Source of the DNA: JAGIBJ01 sp032119595
GTDB lineage: Bacteria; Actinomycetota; Thermoleophilia; Solirubrobacterales; Solirubrobacteraceae
DNA length: 64,000 nucleotides
Direction: 5' to 3'
Assembly (NCBI GenBank): GCA_032119595.1
Contig: JAUMBQ010000001.1
Coordinates: 124,001 to 188,000 of the forward strand
The position numbers and the translations under genes were made by a program. Position 1 is the stretch's first letter. The number at the start of each line of letters is the position of its first letter. Under the pieces are notes generated by a model, which ran no database searches, had not been told where the DNA came from, and was given only the letters and a program-made list of their open reading frames with translations. This document shows positions 31,092 to 39,856 of the stretch, in pieces.

Positions 31092-31874
31092 CTAGGAGCG
31101 GGCTTCTTTGAGGGCGGCGTCGCGGCCCTGGTCGCGCAGGGCGTAGTAGAGCGTCTTGATCTCGTCGAAGATCTGGTCGGCGGCGGCCTGGGCCTGCTCC
31201 TTGCTCGGGTGCTCGATGCGCTCGAAGCGGATCGGCTTGCCGTACTTGACGGTCACCTTCGGGAAGCCGCCCTTCTTCCAGTTGCGCACATGGGATGAAC
31301 CCAGGATGGCGGTCGGCACGACCGGGGCGCCGGTCTCCAGGGCGATCTGGCCGATGCCGCGCTTGGCGTGCTCGGCAAGATCGGCGGTGCGCGAGCGACC
31401 ACCCTCGCAGTACATGACGAGGGCTCCACCGCGCTCGAGAATGATCCGGGAGGTTTCCATCGCGCGGCCGTCGCGCTGGCCACGGCGCACCGGGAAGGTG
31501 CCGCCCATGCGGTAGACCTCCTGCACGCCCTTCACGAAGAGCTGGCTCTTCGCCATGAACTGCAGCTTGCGACGGGTCGACGCGCCCGCGTAGAAGTGGT
31601 CGACGTGCGAGAAGTGATTCGGCGCGATGATCACCGCGCCGGTCGATGGGATGTTCTCGGAGTCGATGCCGCGAATCCGGTTGAACGTGCGCGCGTAGAG
31701 CACCGAGATCACGCGAACCACGGTGTAGGTGAGGCCCGGCTTCTTCGTGTTCGTGTGCTCGTAGAACCGGTCGAAGTACTCCGAGGGACGCTCGTCCTTA
31801 TAGACCTGCGCCTTGAGGGCGACGAGCTTCTCCGCGTCGGACTGCTGCTTGGTCTGCTGAGGGGATCCGGCCAT
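31092..31874 (-). CDS. plsC: 1-acyl-sn-glycerol-3-phosphate acyltransferase-like
   Basis: A 260-residue PlsC/AGPAT-family enzyme, expected to acylate lysophosphatidic acid at the membrane in phospholipid synthesis. The catalytic NHFSHVD (His-X4-Asp, about residues 95-101), the GGTFPVRRG block (about 138), YCEGGRS (about 168) and the VPTAILGS block are in order. The N-terminal 60 residues are charged and helical. TACGCT 7 bases before ATG 31874 supports this start over a much longer frame. An HD-protein remnant follows directly. Confidence 0.9.
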   Translation of the reverse strand: MAGSPQQTKQQSDAEKLVALKAQVYKDERPSEYFDRFYEHTNTKKPGLTYTVVRVISVLYARTFNRIRGIDSENIPSTGAVIIAPNHFSHVDHFYAGASTRRKLQFMAKSQLFVKGVQEVYRMGGTFPVRRGQRDGRAMETSRIILERGGALVMYCEGGRSRTADLAEHAKRGIGQIALETGAPVVPTAILGSSHVRNWKKGGFPKVTVKYGKPIRFERIEHPSKEQAQAAADQIFDEIKTLYYALRDQGRDAALKEARS

Positions 31875-32292
31875 CCCAGCGAGCGTACCGCGCACGCCCG
31901 CGCAGGTGCGGGCGGCAGCAAATGATCGTCGGCTTGCGCCGGACCTTGAGCAAGTCGCGCGAATACCGCGCCAGACCATCGATTTCCTACAACGAATGCC
32001 GAATTGCAGCATCTCGGAGAAGGCCGCCGCGCTCTCCCTGGTGAATCCCTGGCTCGAGGCGCCGGGCTCCGCCGGCGCCTCACTCTCAAGCCACCGCTCA
32101 CCAAGGACCACCATGTTCCCCGTTCGCCGCTTCGGCTCCAACTAGCTCGTCGCCACCGCCCCGGCCCCGCACCCGGGCACCCGCCGCCGCGCTGCGCAGG
32201 AAACCCCGGCGCTCCATTGATGGACCCAGCACGCGCGTGCGCCACGCTTGCGAGCCGCCTCAATCCGCGCCAGCCGCGTAGGCTGAACCGCC
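31875..32292. other. Divergent promoter gap with a hairpin
   Basis: 418 bases between plsC and the enoyl-CoA hydratase gene, with no convincing gene. It holds a perfect hairpin GAGGCGCCGG-GCTCCG-CCGGCGCCTC (32056-32081) and a 10-codon reading frame ATG 32113-TAG 32145 (MFPVRRFGSN) of unknown meaning. The -10 boxes of the two flanking genes lie at its ends. Confidence 0.45.
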
Positions 32293-33132
32293 ATGCCCGG
32301 GCAACTCCTGCACGACACCCCAGCCGAGGGCGTCCTGCGCCTCCGCATCAGCAACCCCACCAAGCGGGGCGCGCTCGACCACACGATCCTCGACGGGATC
32401 GAGAGCGCACTGGACTCGCTCGACGCGTCCGTGCGCTGCGTGATCCTCACCGGCGAACCAGGCGTCTTCTCGTCCGGCTACGACATCGGCAACATCCCGG
32501 CGGATCGCTTCAACGAACTCGCCGAGCCACTCGTCGCACACCCGTTCGCCAGCGCCGTGGAAGCCCTCGACCGCTGCGACACGCCCGTCGTCGCCGCCCT
32601 CTCGGGCCACACGATCGGCGGCGGGCTGGAACTCGCGATCTGCTGCGACCTGCGCATCGCCCGCACCGACATCAAGCTCGGCATGCCTCCGGCCAAGCTG
32701 GGCCTCGTCTACTCCCACACGGGCCTGATGCGCTTCCTCGACGCGATCGGCGAGCCGCGCACCCGCGACCTTTTCCTGCGCGGCAAGTACATCGATGCCA
32801 CCCGCGCCGAGCAGTGGGGCCTCGTGACCGAACTCGTCGTGCGTCCTGAGCGGGTCGTCGGCCACAACGACGACCAGGCCAACCTCGCCCACGCCGAGGC
32901 CCTCGACCTCGCCGCCGTCGAGATCGCCAGCGAGATCGCTGCGAACGCCCCGCTGTCCGTCCAGGGCAACAAGCAAGTGCTGCGCAAGATCCTCACCGCC
33001 CAGCGCGAACTCGCGCCGGACCTCGAGGCCGAGCTGATCCAGTTGCGCAAGGACTGCTTCCAGTCCGAGGACTTCCTGGAGGGTGTGCACGCGTTCGCCG
33101 AGCGTCGCAAGCCCAACTGGCAGGGCCGCTGA
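32293..33132 (+). CDS. Enoyl-CoA hydratase/isomerase family protein
   Basis: A 279-residue crotonase-fold enzyme. The CoA-binding and oxyanion elements are visible in SSGYDIGNI (about 56-64) and SGHTIGGGLELAICCDLRIA (about 104-123), with MPPAKLGLVYSHTG after. The Glu expected for hydratase at GGGLELA is present, but the second Glu position is not clear, so isomerase or another acyl-CoA activity is possible. TAGGCT 8 bases before ATG 32293 suggests a leaderless start. It is followed closely by xth. Confidence 0.88.
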   Translation: MPGQLLHDTPAEGVLRLRISNPTKRGALDHTILDGIESALDSLDASVRCVILTGEPGVFSSGYDIGNIPADRFNELAEPLVAHPFASAVEALDRCDTPVVAALSGHTIGGGLELAICCDLRIARTDIKLGMPPAKLGLVYSHTGLMRFLDAIGEPRTRDLFLRGKYIDATRAEQWGLVTELVVRPERVVGHNDDQANLAHAEALDLAAVEIASEIAANAPLSVQGNKQVLRKILTAQRELAPDLEAELIQLRKDCFQSEDFLEGVHAFAERRKPNWQGR

Positions 33133-33137
33133 GCGCC

Positions 33138-33917
33138 TTGCGGGTCGTCAGCTGGAACGTCAACTCCCTCCGCGCGAGGCTGCACCGAGTCGAGGAACTC
33201 CTCAGCCAGCACCAGCCGGACGTCGTCCTGCTCCAGGAGACCAAGTGCTCACCGGAGCAGTTCCCGCATGAGGAGCTCGCCGCGATGGGCTACCACGCCG
33301 CCGACTCATCCAGCGGCCGCTGGACGGGCGTCGCGATCCTCGCCCGCAAGGAACTCGCGATCGAGGACCCGACGACCGAGCTGTTCGGCAATCCGCTCGC
33401 ATCCGAAGCGCGCTGGGTCGAGGCGACGGTCGACGGGATCCGCTTCGCGAGCGTCTACGTCGTCAACGGCCGGTCGCTCGACCACGAGATGTACTTCGTC
33501 AAGCTCGAGTTCCTCGAAGCGATCGCCGCCCGCGCCGGCGACCTGCGCGCGACCGGGCCGATGATCATCGCGGGCGACATGAACGTCTGCCCCACCGACC
33601 TGGACGTTTGGAACCCCCTCGCGTTCGAGGGCCACACCCACGTCAGCGCGCCCGAGCGCAAGGGCCTGCAGAACGTTCTGGATGCCGGCGGCCTCGTCGA
33701 CGCGCACCGCCACCGTTACGGCGACGATGCGCAGCAGTTCACCTGGTGGGACTACCGCGCCGGCAGCTTCCACAAGAACCACGGCCTGCGGATCGACCTG
33801 CACCTCGTGAGCGAGTCGCTCGCCGGCCAGATCGCCGACGTCCGCATCCTGCGCGACCTGCGCAAGGGCGACAAGCCCAGCGACCACGCGCCGCTGGAGC
33901 TCGAGCTCACCGACTGA
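33138..33917 (+). CDS. xth: Exodeoxyribonuclease III / AP endonuclease
   Basis: A 259-residue ExoIII-family enzyme for base-excision repair, cutting at abasic sites and trimming 3' ends. It has SWNVNSLRARL (about 5-15), LLQETKC with the metal-binding Glu (about 31-37), IAGDMNVCPTDLDVW (about 144-158), WWDYRAGSFHKNHGLRIDL (about 200-218) and the final SDHAPL with the catalytic His. The start TTG 33138 lies 5 bases after the previous stop and places the first strand correctly. Confidence 0.95.
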   Translation: MRVVSWNVNSLRARLHRVEELLSQHQPDVVLLQETKCSPEQFPHEELAAMGYHAADSSSGRWTGVAILARKELAIEDPTTELFGNPLASEARWVEATVDGIRFASVYVVNGRSLDHEMYFVKLEFLEAIAARAGDLRATGPMIIAGDMNVCPTDLDVWNPLAFEGHTHVSAPERKGLQNVLDAGGLVDAHRHRYGDDAQQFTWWDYRAGSFHKNHGLRIDLHLVSESLAGQIADVRILRDLRKGDKPSDHAPLELELTD

Positions 33918-33957
33918 CGCGGTTCCGGCGCGCTGTTGAGCACCGCCCGGCCCCGAC

Positions 33958-34356
33958 CTACTCGCCGTCGCCGAGCGACCCGTCGAGGACGAAGATCTCT
34001 GCCGCGAGATCCGGGCCGACGTGGTTGGCGCTCATCATCGCCACCACAGCGCGCCCCGTGAGCGCCTCGATCTGCTCGATGGCGGCCGCCTTCATGGCGA
34101 TCTGGAACTCGTGGCGCAGATCGAGCACGGTCTCGACGCGGCCGGCTGTGACGAGACTCTGCTCACCCCTCGTGAGGGTGTCCTCGAGCATCACGAGCAC
34201 GACGTTGTCGCGAATGCTCGTGCGGACCTTCGTCGGGCCGCGACCGGTGTAGTCGCGCACGAGCTGCACGATGGCCTTGGAAATCGCGGCGCTCGTCGAT
34301 CCGGCACCCGACTTGACATCGGTCGTGTCCGAGATAGCACCGTCACCAACGGCCAT
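33958..34356 (-). CDS. DUF2294 family protein
   Basis: A 132-residue DUF2294 protein: ISKAIVQLVRDYTGRGPTKVRTSIRDNVVLVMLEDTLTRGEQ... FQIAMKAAAIEQIEALTGRAVVAMMSANH is the full family pattern. The function of the family is not established. ATG 34356 has AAGGG 8 bases upstream; ATG 34371, five codons earlier, is also possible but its purine tract abuts the start. It diverges from bioB. Confidence 0.88.
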   Translation of the reverse strand: MAVGDGAISDTTDVKSGAGSTSAAISKAIVQLVRDYTGRGPTKVRTSIRDNVVLVMLEDTLTRGEQSLVTAGRVETVLDLRHEFQIAMKAAAIEQIEALTGRAVVAMMSANHVGPDLAAEIFVLDGSLGDGE

Positions 34357-34540
34357 AGCCGAGCCCTTCATTCCTCTCTCCGGGTCATGTACTTGCGCAG
34401 AAGGTGGAGAGAGGCCGAGGCCCGAAACGCAAGTACCCCCCCAACGCGCCCTGAGGACGAACCGAGCTGGTGACCGCACCCTATCGAGCCGGGCAGCGGC
34501 TGGTGGACGGGCACTTGCCGCGCTCCGGTACCTTGTGCCG

Positions 34541-35878
34541 ATGCCCCCGCTGATCACCCGTGAAGAGGCGCTCGAGCTCGGCCAGCTCCGTGGCCCGATG
34601 GAGATCGAAGCGCTCGTTGAGCGCGCGTGGGAATGCCGAACCGAGCAATTCGGCACCAGCACCGACATGTGTTCGCTGGTGAACGCCAAGTCGGGCGGCT
34701 GCGCCGAGGACTGCGGCTTCTGTGCCCAGTCGCGCTTCGCCGATTCCGAAACGCCGATGCACGCGATGATGGAGCCCGACCAGATCCTGGAGCACGCGCG
34801 TGCGGCCGAGGCCGCAGGCGCCCACCGCTTCTGCATGGTGACGCAGGGCCAAGGCCTCTCCAAGCGCGACTTCGAGAAGCTGCTCGAAGGCACGCGGCTC
34901 GTCGCCAAGGAGACGAACCTCAAGCGCTGCATCTCGATCGGCCACATGAGCGTCGACCGCGCGCTCAAGCTCAAGGAAGCCGGCGTTCAGCGGGTGCACC
35001 ACAACGTGGAGACGGCCCGTTCGTACTACGACGAGGTCTCCTCGACGGTTCGCTACGAGGGCCGCATCCGCACGGTCGACGCGATCAAGGAGGCTGGCAT
35101 GGAGAGCTGCGTCGGCGGCATCCTGAATCTCGGCGAGTCGCCCGAGCAGCGCGTGGAGATGGCGTTCGAACTCGCCGAGATCAACCCCACGTCGGTTCCG
35201 ATCAATCTGCTGAACCCGCGCCCCGGCACCAAGTTCGGCGACCGCGACTTCATGGACCCGTGGGAGGCCGTGAAGTGGATCGCGATCTTCCGCCTCGTCC
35301 TGCCTGAGGCCCTCTTCCGCCTCTGTGGCGGCCGCGTCGAGAACATCGGCGACCTCCAGCCGCTCGCCGTCAAGGCCGGCGTGAACGGCGTGATGATGGG
35401 CAACTTCCTCACCACGCTCGGCAACACGCCCGAGCAGGACCGCAAGATGTTCGAAGACCTCGGGCTCGACATCTCCCGCCAGCCCGACAACGGCCGCAAC
35501 CCGCGCCCCGACAACCGCAGCGGCTGGCTCGAGGGCGAGTCGCCCAACGTCGTTGAGGACTACATCGACCGCGAAGGCTGGGTCGCCGCGCAGGCCGACC
35601 GCGGCACCGCCCACATCGTCGAGCCTGGCGCCCCGGTCATCGGTGGTGGCCCTGCTCCCACGAAGGAGCGGGTCGACGGGCCGCCGAGCGAGGTCGTCGA
35701 CACGACGCCCGGCACGGCCGTGGTCGAAGGCGATCTCGGCATCCGGCTGTGGGACCCGTCCACGCAGCTGCGGTACCGCCCGCGCAAGAATCCGCCGCCG
35801 CCGCGCCCCGATGGCGCACCGAACGTCGGCCACCGCCGCGCCGACGAACACGTCGCCGCGCCCGCCTCCGCCGGTTGA
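34541..35878 (+). CDS. bioB: Biotin synthase with a C-terminal extension
   Basis: A 445-residue radical SAM biotin synthase, inserting sulfur into dethiobiotin. The SAM cluster Cys are in GGCAEDCGFC (about 49-58), and HHNVETARSYYDEV, NLLNPRPGTKF and RLCGGRVENIGDLQ follow as in the family. Typical proteins end near residue 340; here about 100 extra residues rich in Pro, Arg and acidic stretches (ending in PPPPRPDGAPNVGHRRADE) follow. TACCTT 6 bases before ATG 34541 indicates a leaderless start. It heads a plus-strand run with a TetR regulator and bioF. Confidence 0.96.
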   Translation: MPPLITREEALELGQLRGPMEIEALVERAWECRTEQFGTSTDMCSLVNAKSGGCAEDCGFCAQSRFADSETPMHAMMEPDQILEHARAAEAAGAHRFCMVTQGQGLSKRDFEKLLEGTRLVAKETNLKRCISIGHMSVDRALKLKEAGVQRVHHNVETARSYYDEVSSTVRYEGRIRTVDAIKEAGMESCVGGILNLGESPEQRVEMAFELAEINPTSVPINLLNPRPGTKFGDRDFMDPWEAVKWIAIFRLVLPEALFRLCGGRVENIGDLQPLAVKAGVNGVMMGNFLTTLGNTPEQDRKMFEDLGLDISRQPDNGRNPRPDNRSGWLEGESPNVVEDYIDREGWVAAQADRGTAHIVEPGAPVIGGGPAPTKERVDGPPSEVVDTTPGTAVVEGDLGIRLWDPSTQLRYRPRKNPPPPRPDGAPNVGHRRADEHVAAPASAG

Positions 35879-35990
35879 CGCCGGCACGAGCTGTCCTGCA
35901 GAATCCAGCCAGCTCGTTTGCGTCGTCCCACCGGCGCACCGGCCCCCTGACCTCCTCCGGCCGCTCCGCCGGGAACTACGATTGCGCCTG

Positions 35991-36686
35991 ATGACCCAAG
36001 GTCAACCGAACGCCGACTACCGGCAGCGCCTGATCAACGCCCTCGCGGTGGTGATCTCGCGCGACGGATATGGCGGCGCCAAGATCCAGGATGTCGTCCG
36101 CGAGGCGAAGGTCTCACTGCGCACGTTCTACGCCGAGTTCCCAAACAAGGAAGCGTGCTTCCTGGCGCTCTACGAGCAGATCACCGAAGCGCTGCTCCTC
36201 CTCCTCGACCGGTCCGTGTCGTTTGAAGGCGACGATTGGCGCAGTGAGATGGAGAAGGGTTTCCGCGCGCACTTCGCCGCGCTCGAGGCGGCGCCACGCC
36301 TCACCTACGCCGTGCTCGTCGAGCTCGCCACGCTCAGCGAACACGCCCGGATGGAGCGACAGGCCGCGATGGAGCGCCTCATCACGGTCGTCCGCGACCA
36401 GGTCGATCGGGGCCGCGAGCGCTACCCGGACGTGCCCTCGCGCTCCGTCTCGCCGATGATGATCCGCGCCGTGATGGGCGGGGTCGTCGAGATGATCGTC
36501 GACCTCGTCGTGCGGGACGAGATCCACCGTCTCCCGGAACTCGTCGATGTCTCGACGGACCTGCTCTGGAGTGTCGTGACCAACGTCTCTGAGCCGTCGT
36601 CGCCCAGTGCGTCCACGCCAGGAAACCACCCAAAGAGCGGGGTGATGGCGCCTTCAGCGCCCGCGGAAGCTGGTGTCCGCCGGTAA
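35991..36686 (+). CDS. TetR-family regulator in the biotin cluster
   Basis: A 231-residue TetR regulator. The N-terminal HTH spans about residues 10-55: RQRLINALAVVISRDGYGGAKIQDVVREAKVSLRTFYAEFPNKEACF. The C-terminal ligand domain is helical, followed by a disordered Ser/Pro tail. TACGAT 8 bases before ATG 35991 marks the start. Its position between bioB and bioF suggests control of biotin synthesis, like the actinobacterial BioQ, but no shared operator was recognised upstream of the bio genes. Its last codons overlap the longest bioF frame. Confidence 0.88.
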   Translation: MTQGQPNADYRQRLINALAVVISRDGYGGAKIQDVVREAKVSLRTFYAEFPNKEACFLALYEQITEALLLLLDRSVSFEGDDWRSEMEKGFRAHFAALEAAPRLTYAVLVELATLSEHARMERQAAMERLITVVRDQVDRGRERYPDVPSRSVSPMMIRAVMGGVVEMIVDLVVRDEIHRLPELVDVSTDLLWSVVTNVSEPSSPSASTPGNHPKSGVMAPSAPAEAGVRR

Positions 36687-36708
36687 GGCGGTCATCCTGG
36701 GTTTCGCG

Positions 36709-38145
36709 ATGGACGAGCTGAGCACGCGCCTCGAAGACCTCAAGGACCAGGGCCTCTACCGGCGCCTGCGTCTGGTGAGCGGACCTCAGGGTCCCCGCGT
36801 CGTCCTCGACGGCACCCCGGTGCTGCTCCTGTGCAGCAACAACTACCTCGGTCTCAGCGACCATCCTCGGATCCGCGAGGCCGCGGCCGACGCCGCCATG
36901 CGCTGGGGAGTGGGCGCCGGAGCATCTCGCCTCGTTTCGGGCTCGATGACCATCCACCGCCGGCTGGAGGAGCGGATCGCGTCGTTCAAGGGCACCGAGT
37001 CCTCGATCCTGTTCGGCTCGGGGTATCTCGCGAATCTGGGTGTCCTGCAGGCTTTGGGGGAAGAGTCGTCGTTGATCTGCTCCGACGAGCTCAACCACGC
37101 CTCGATCGTCGACGGGTGCCGGGCCGCGAGCGCACCGGTGTTCGTCTACCGCCATGGCGACCTCGAGCACCTCGAGTGGGGGCTGCGCACGCAGGTGCCG
37201 TCCGGCTCATCCGGCAAGCCGCTGATCGTGACCGACTCGGTCTTCTCGATGGACGGCGATGTCGCCCCGCTTGCCGGCATCGCTGAGCTCGCCCATCGGT
37301 ACGGCGCGCGGACCGTGGTCGACGAAGCCCACGGCACCGGCTGCGTCGGTCCGGGAGGCCGCGGCGCGGTCGCTGCGGCCGGCCTGGAGCGGGAGATCGA
37401 CGTGATCATCGGGACGCTCGGAAAGGCGCTCGGCGCGTACGGCGCCTTCGCCGCTGGTTCGCTCTCGCTGACCCGATATCTGGTCAACCGCTCGCGACCC
37501 CTGATCTTTTCGACCGCGCCGGCGCCGCCGGTGATCGCCGGAGCACTCGCCGCGCTGGATCTGCTCGAAGCGTCGCCGGAGCGGGTCGAGCGCCTGCAGC
37601 AGAACGCTGCGACGCTCCATATGGCGTTGCAGGACGAGGGCATGACCCTCCAGGGGCCCCCGAGCCACATCCTTCCGATCCTCGTCGGCGACGCAACCAC
37701 GGCCATGGAACTCTGCGAGCGGCTGCTGGAGCGCCGCGTGTTCGCCCAGGCGATCCGCCCGCCCACGGTGCCCGAGGGTACCTCGCGCCTGCGGATCACG
37801 GTGTCGGCTTCGCACACTCCCCAGGAGCTGCGCCGCGCCGCGCAGGCCATTGCTGAGGTCTCTCGCGAGCTGGGGCTGGCCGTCGGCGCTGGCCCGTCTC
37901 GCCCGTCGATCACCACCAAGAGCGACAACTCGTTCGGTGAGTGGAGCGCCGCGCCGGCCCGCGCAACGCCGCACGTGCGCACGCACGTCGCGACCCCGGG
38001 CGGTTCCAGCCAGGCAGCCAGCGCGCCGGCGCCGGCCGCCACCAACGGCGCCCAGGGTGCCACGGGCTTCTTCGACGTCGAGCAGATCGATCCGTCGATG
38101 GTGCGCGCGTCGCGCGGGCCGGGCCTCGGCTCGCTGCGCTTCTAA
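36709..38145 (+). CDS. bioF: 8-amino-7-oxononanoate synthase-like PLP enzyme
   Basis: A 478-residue alpha-oxoamine synthase, placed by context as BioF (pimeloyl thioester plus alanine). NNYLGLSDHPR (about 44), GSMTIHRRLEERIASFKG, DEAHGTGCVG (about 205-214) and the PLP Lys in GTLGKALGAYGAF (about 235-247) are intact. Glycine C-acetyltransferase is the main alternative. The chain continues about 90 residues past the usual end with an Ala/Pro-rich stretch closing in GLGSLRF. ATG 36709 places the fold correctly; GTG 36673 inside the TetR gene is a longer option. Confidence 0.9.
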   Translation: MDELSTRLEDLKDQGLYRRLRLVSGPQGPRVVLDGTPVLLLCSNNYLGLSDHPRIREAAADAAMRWGVGAGASRLVSGSMTIHRRLEERIASFKGTESSILFGSGYLANLGVLQALGEESSLICSDELNHASIVDGCRAASAPVFVYRHGDLEHLEWGLRTQVPSGSSGKPLIVTDSVFSMDGDVAPLAGIAELAHRYGARTVVDEAHGTGCVGPGGRGAVAAAGLEREIDVIIGTLGKALGAYGAFAAGSLSLTRYLVNRSRPLIFSTAPAPPVIAGALAALDLLEASPERVERLQQNAATLHMALQDEGMTLQGPPSHILPILVGDATTAMELCERLLERRVFAQAIRPPTVPEGTSRLRITVSASHTPQELRRAAQAIAEVSRELGLAVGAGPSRPSITTKSDNSFGEWSAAPARATPHVRTHVATPGGSSQAASAPAPAATNGAQGATGFFDVEQIDPSMVRASRGPGLGSLRF

Positions 38146-38172
38146 GCCGCGACTCACGACGCCGGCGACGCC

Positions 38173-38544
38173 ATGCCTCTAACCCATGACGAGGTGTTCG
38201 ACGCGCTGCTTGCGCTCGAGCCGATCTTCCATCACGAGGCCGTCGGCGCCACGCGCGAGACCTTCGAGCGCATGACGACACCGGATTTCTGGGCCGTCGG
38301 GGTCACCGGCGAGGTGCACCAGCGCGAGGCCGTGATCGCGGACCTCGTGGAGCGGTGGTCAGCCCAGCACGACGATCCGTGGGATCTCGACGACTTCGCC
38401 GTCCGTCAGCTCGGCATCATCACCTGGCTCGCGACGTACGAACTGACCCAGGGCGACCAGATGAGTCGGCGGTCGACGATCTGGACCCACGTCGGCGGCG
38501 ACTGGATCGCGGTCTACCACCAGGGCACGCCGGTCACGGGCTAG
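38173..38544 (+). CDS. NTF2-like (DUF4440-type) protein
   Basis: A 123-residue protein with the cone-shaped NTF2-like pattern: an N-terminal helix pair (HDEVFDALLALEPIFHHE), TPDFWAVGVTGEVHQREAVIADLVERW, then strands ending GDWIAVYHQGTPV. Such DUF4440 proteins bind or turn over small molecules; no substrate is apparent. It lies 28 bases after bioF and could be cotranscribed. Confidence 0.78.
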   Translation: MPLTHDEVFDALLALEPIFHHEAVGATRETFERMTTPDFWAVGVTGEVHQREAVIADLVERWSAQHDDPWDLDDFAVRQLGIITWLATYELTQGDQMSRRSTIWTHVGGDWIAVYHQGTPVTG

Positions 38545-38635
38545 CCTTAGCGCCGCTCGTCGTGGCGCTCGCGCGGCTCGTCGCCGGTGTCGAGGCAAGT
38601 GGAGTCGCCAGCCCGCTCGAGCCGTGGGGAGCGAT

Positions 38636-39022
38636 TCAGCTGCGGGTCGGGAGGAGTTCGATGAGCGGGCTGTCAACCTCGACGATCGAGCCGACCACGC
38701 CAGCTGGCGCCGGACCGTTCGTGTCGATCAAGACGAGATCGTCGCCGATCCGTAGCGTCAGCACGCGGCCGGCATCGTCGTAGGCCACCGCTCGGCCGGT
38801 CACCGGGTGCGTGTGGTCGCCGGCAGGACGAAGGCCGCCTGCCTCCGGGCGAATGCGCACGTCGTCCTGCCACCAGAACCGTCCCGGAACCGCCCATTCG
38901 ACGTCGGTGGCGCCCAGCTCCGGCGCGCGGTCGCCGCGCCAGATGCCGTCGGCGCTGCCGGTGTCGTGGGTGAAGTGAACGATCGTTCCGTCTCCCGAGA
39001 TCTGCTCGATGGTGATGCGCAT
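38636..39022 (-). CDS. Unknown small beta-rich protein
   Basis: A 128-residue soluble protein, acidic, with many short strands and Trp (WRGDRAPELGATDVEWAVPGRFWWQDD, about 28-54). The family was not recognised. TAGCCT 11 bases before ATG 39022 may be its -10. It sits between the two halves of the biotin cluster and 78 bases from bioD on the same strand. Confidence 0.6.
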   Translation of the reverse strand: MRITIEQISGDGTIVHFTHDTGSADGIWRGDRAPELGATDVEWAVPGRFWWQDDVRIRPEAGGLRPAGDHTHPVTGRAVAYDDAGRVLTLRIGDDLVLIDTNGPAPAGVVGSIVEVDSPLIELLPTRS

Positions 39023-39100
39023 GTGAGATCAGCAGGCTAGTCGCGACCACCGCCCGCACGTGGGCGACGCCTCCCGACCCGATTGCAGGTGGGCTTGCGT

Positions 39101-39856
39101 TCAGACCAACGTCGGCAGGCCGGCCGCTAGGCCGGCGGCGGCGAGCCGAGCCGGGTCTGGGCCGTCGACCCGGCACAGCGCGTGGATCGGGACGCCCGCG
39201 TGCGTTTCGAGGAAGGCCCGGTTGTCAGCTTCGATGAGGCTCGGTGCGTCCGGCCACGGCGTGAGGACCACGCCGACAATCCCCAGCCCCCGCGCGCGAG
39301 CAGCCTCGATGGTGAGGAGAACGTGGTTGATCGTGCCGAGGCCTGGGTGGGCGGCGATCAGGAGCGGTAGGCCAAGTTCGAGGGCGAGCGTGGCCATGGA
39401 GGTGGCGTCGTCGTCGATCGGGACCAGGAGGCCCCCGGCGCCCTCGACCACGAGGATCGGCTCGTCGTCGTTCGTTCCGCCCGGGGCTCCCGCGGCCTCG
39501 CTGAGGACCGCGGAAGCCTGGGCCGAGGGCTTGCGCCGAGCGTCGTAGCGGGCGCGGATATCGGCGGCCAAGGCGTCGACGCGAAGCGTCATGCCTTCAA
39601 GGCGTGACGCCAGGTGCGGTGACACCGCGGGGCCGAAGCGCACCGGGGCGATGGCGTCGGCCGAGTCGCCGGATGCGAGCGCCAGGAGGTCGTGATCGTG
39701 CGGCCACGGGGGCGTGGGCGCGTCGTCCATCCCGCTGAGCAGCGGCTTGCTCGCAACGACCTCGCGGCCCTGCTGCACCAGCGCGGCGCACAGCGCAGCG
39801 GCGACGATCGTCTTCCCGACCCCCGTACCGGTCCCGGTCACGAAGACGCCCTGCAT
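39101..39856 (-). CDS. bioD: Dethiobiotin synthetase
   Basis: A 251-residue ATP-dependent carboxylase closing the ureido ring of dethiobiotin. The modified P-loop GTGTGVGKT (about 8-16), the Lys in ASKPLLSG (about 37), and VVEGAGGLLVPI (about 135) are in order. The sequence has an insertion (about 95-130, rich in Ala/Ser/Gly) relative to short homologues. ATG 39856 overlaps the upstream stop by one base (TGATG); GTG 39859 is an equal alternative. It is coupled to the spermidine-synthase-like gene. Confidence 0.95.
   Translation of the reverse strand: MQGVFVTGTGTGVGKTIVAAALCAALVQQGREVVASKPLLSGMDDAPTPPWPHDHDLLALASGDSADAIAPVRFGPAVSPHLASRLEGMTLRVDALAADIRARYDARRKPSAQASAVLSEAAGAPGGTNDDEPILVVEGAGGLLVPIDDDATSMATLALELGLPLLIAAHPGLGTINHVLLTIEAARARGLGIVGVVLTPWPDAPSLIEADNRAFLETHAGVPIHALCRVDGPDPARLAAAGLAAGLPTLV

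Noticed and set aside
36673..36708. GTG 36673 as the bioF start
   Set aside because: It adds 12 non-conserved residues and overlaps the TetR gene; ATG 36709 begins the conserved fold. It is kept only as an alternative.
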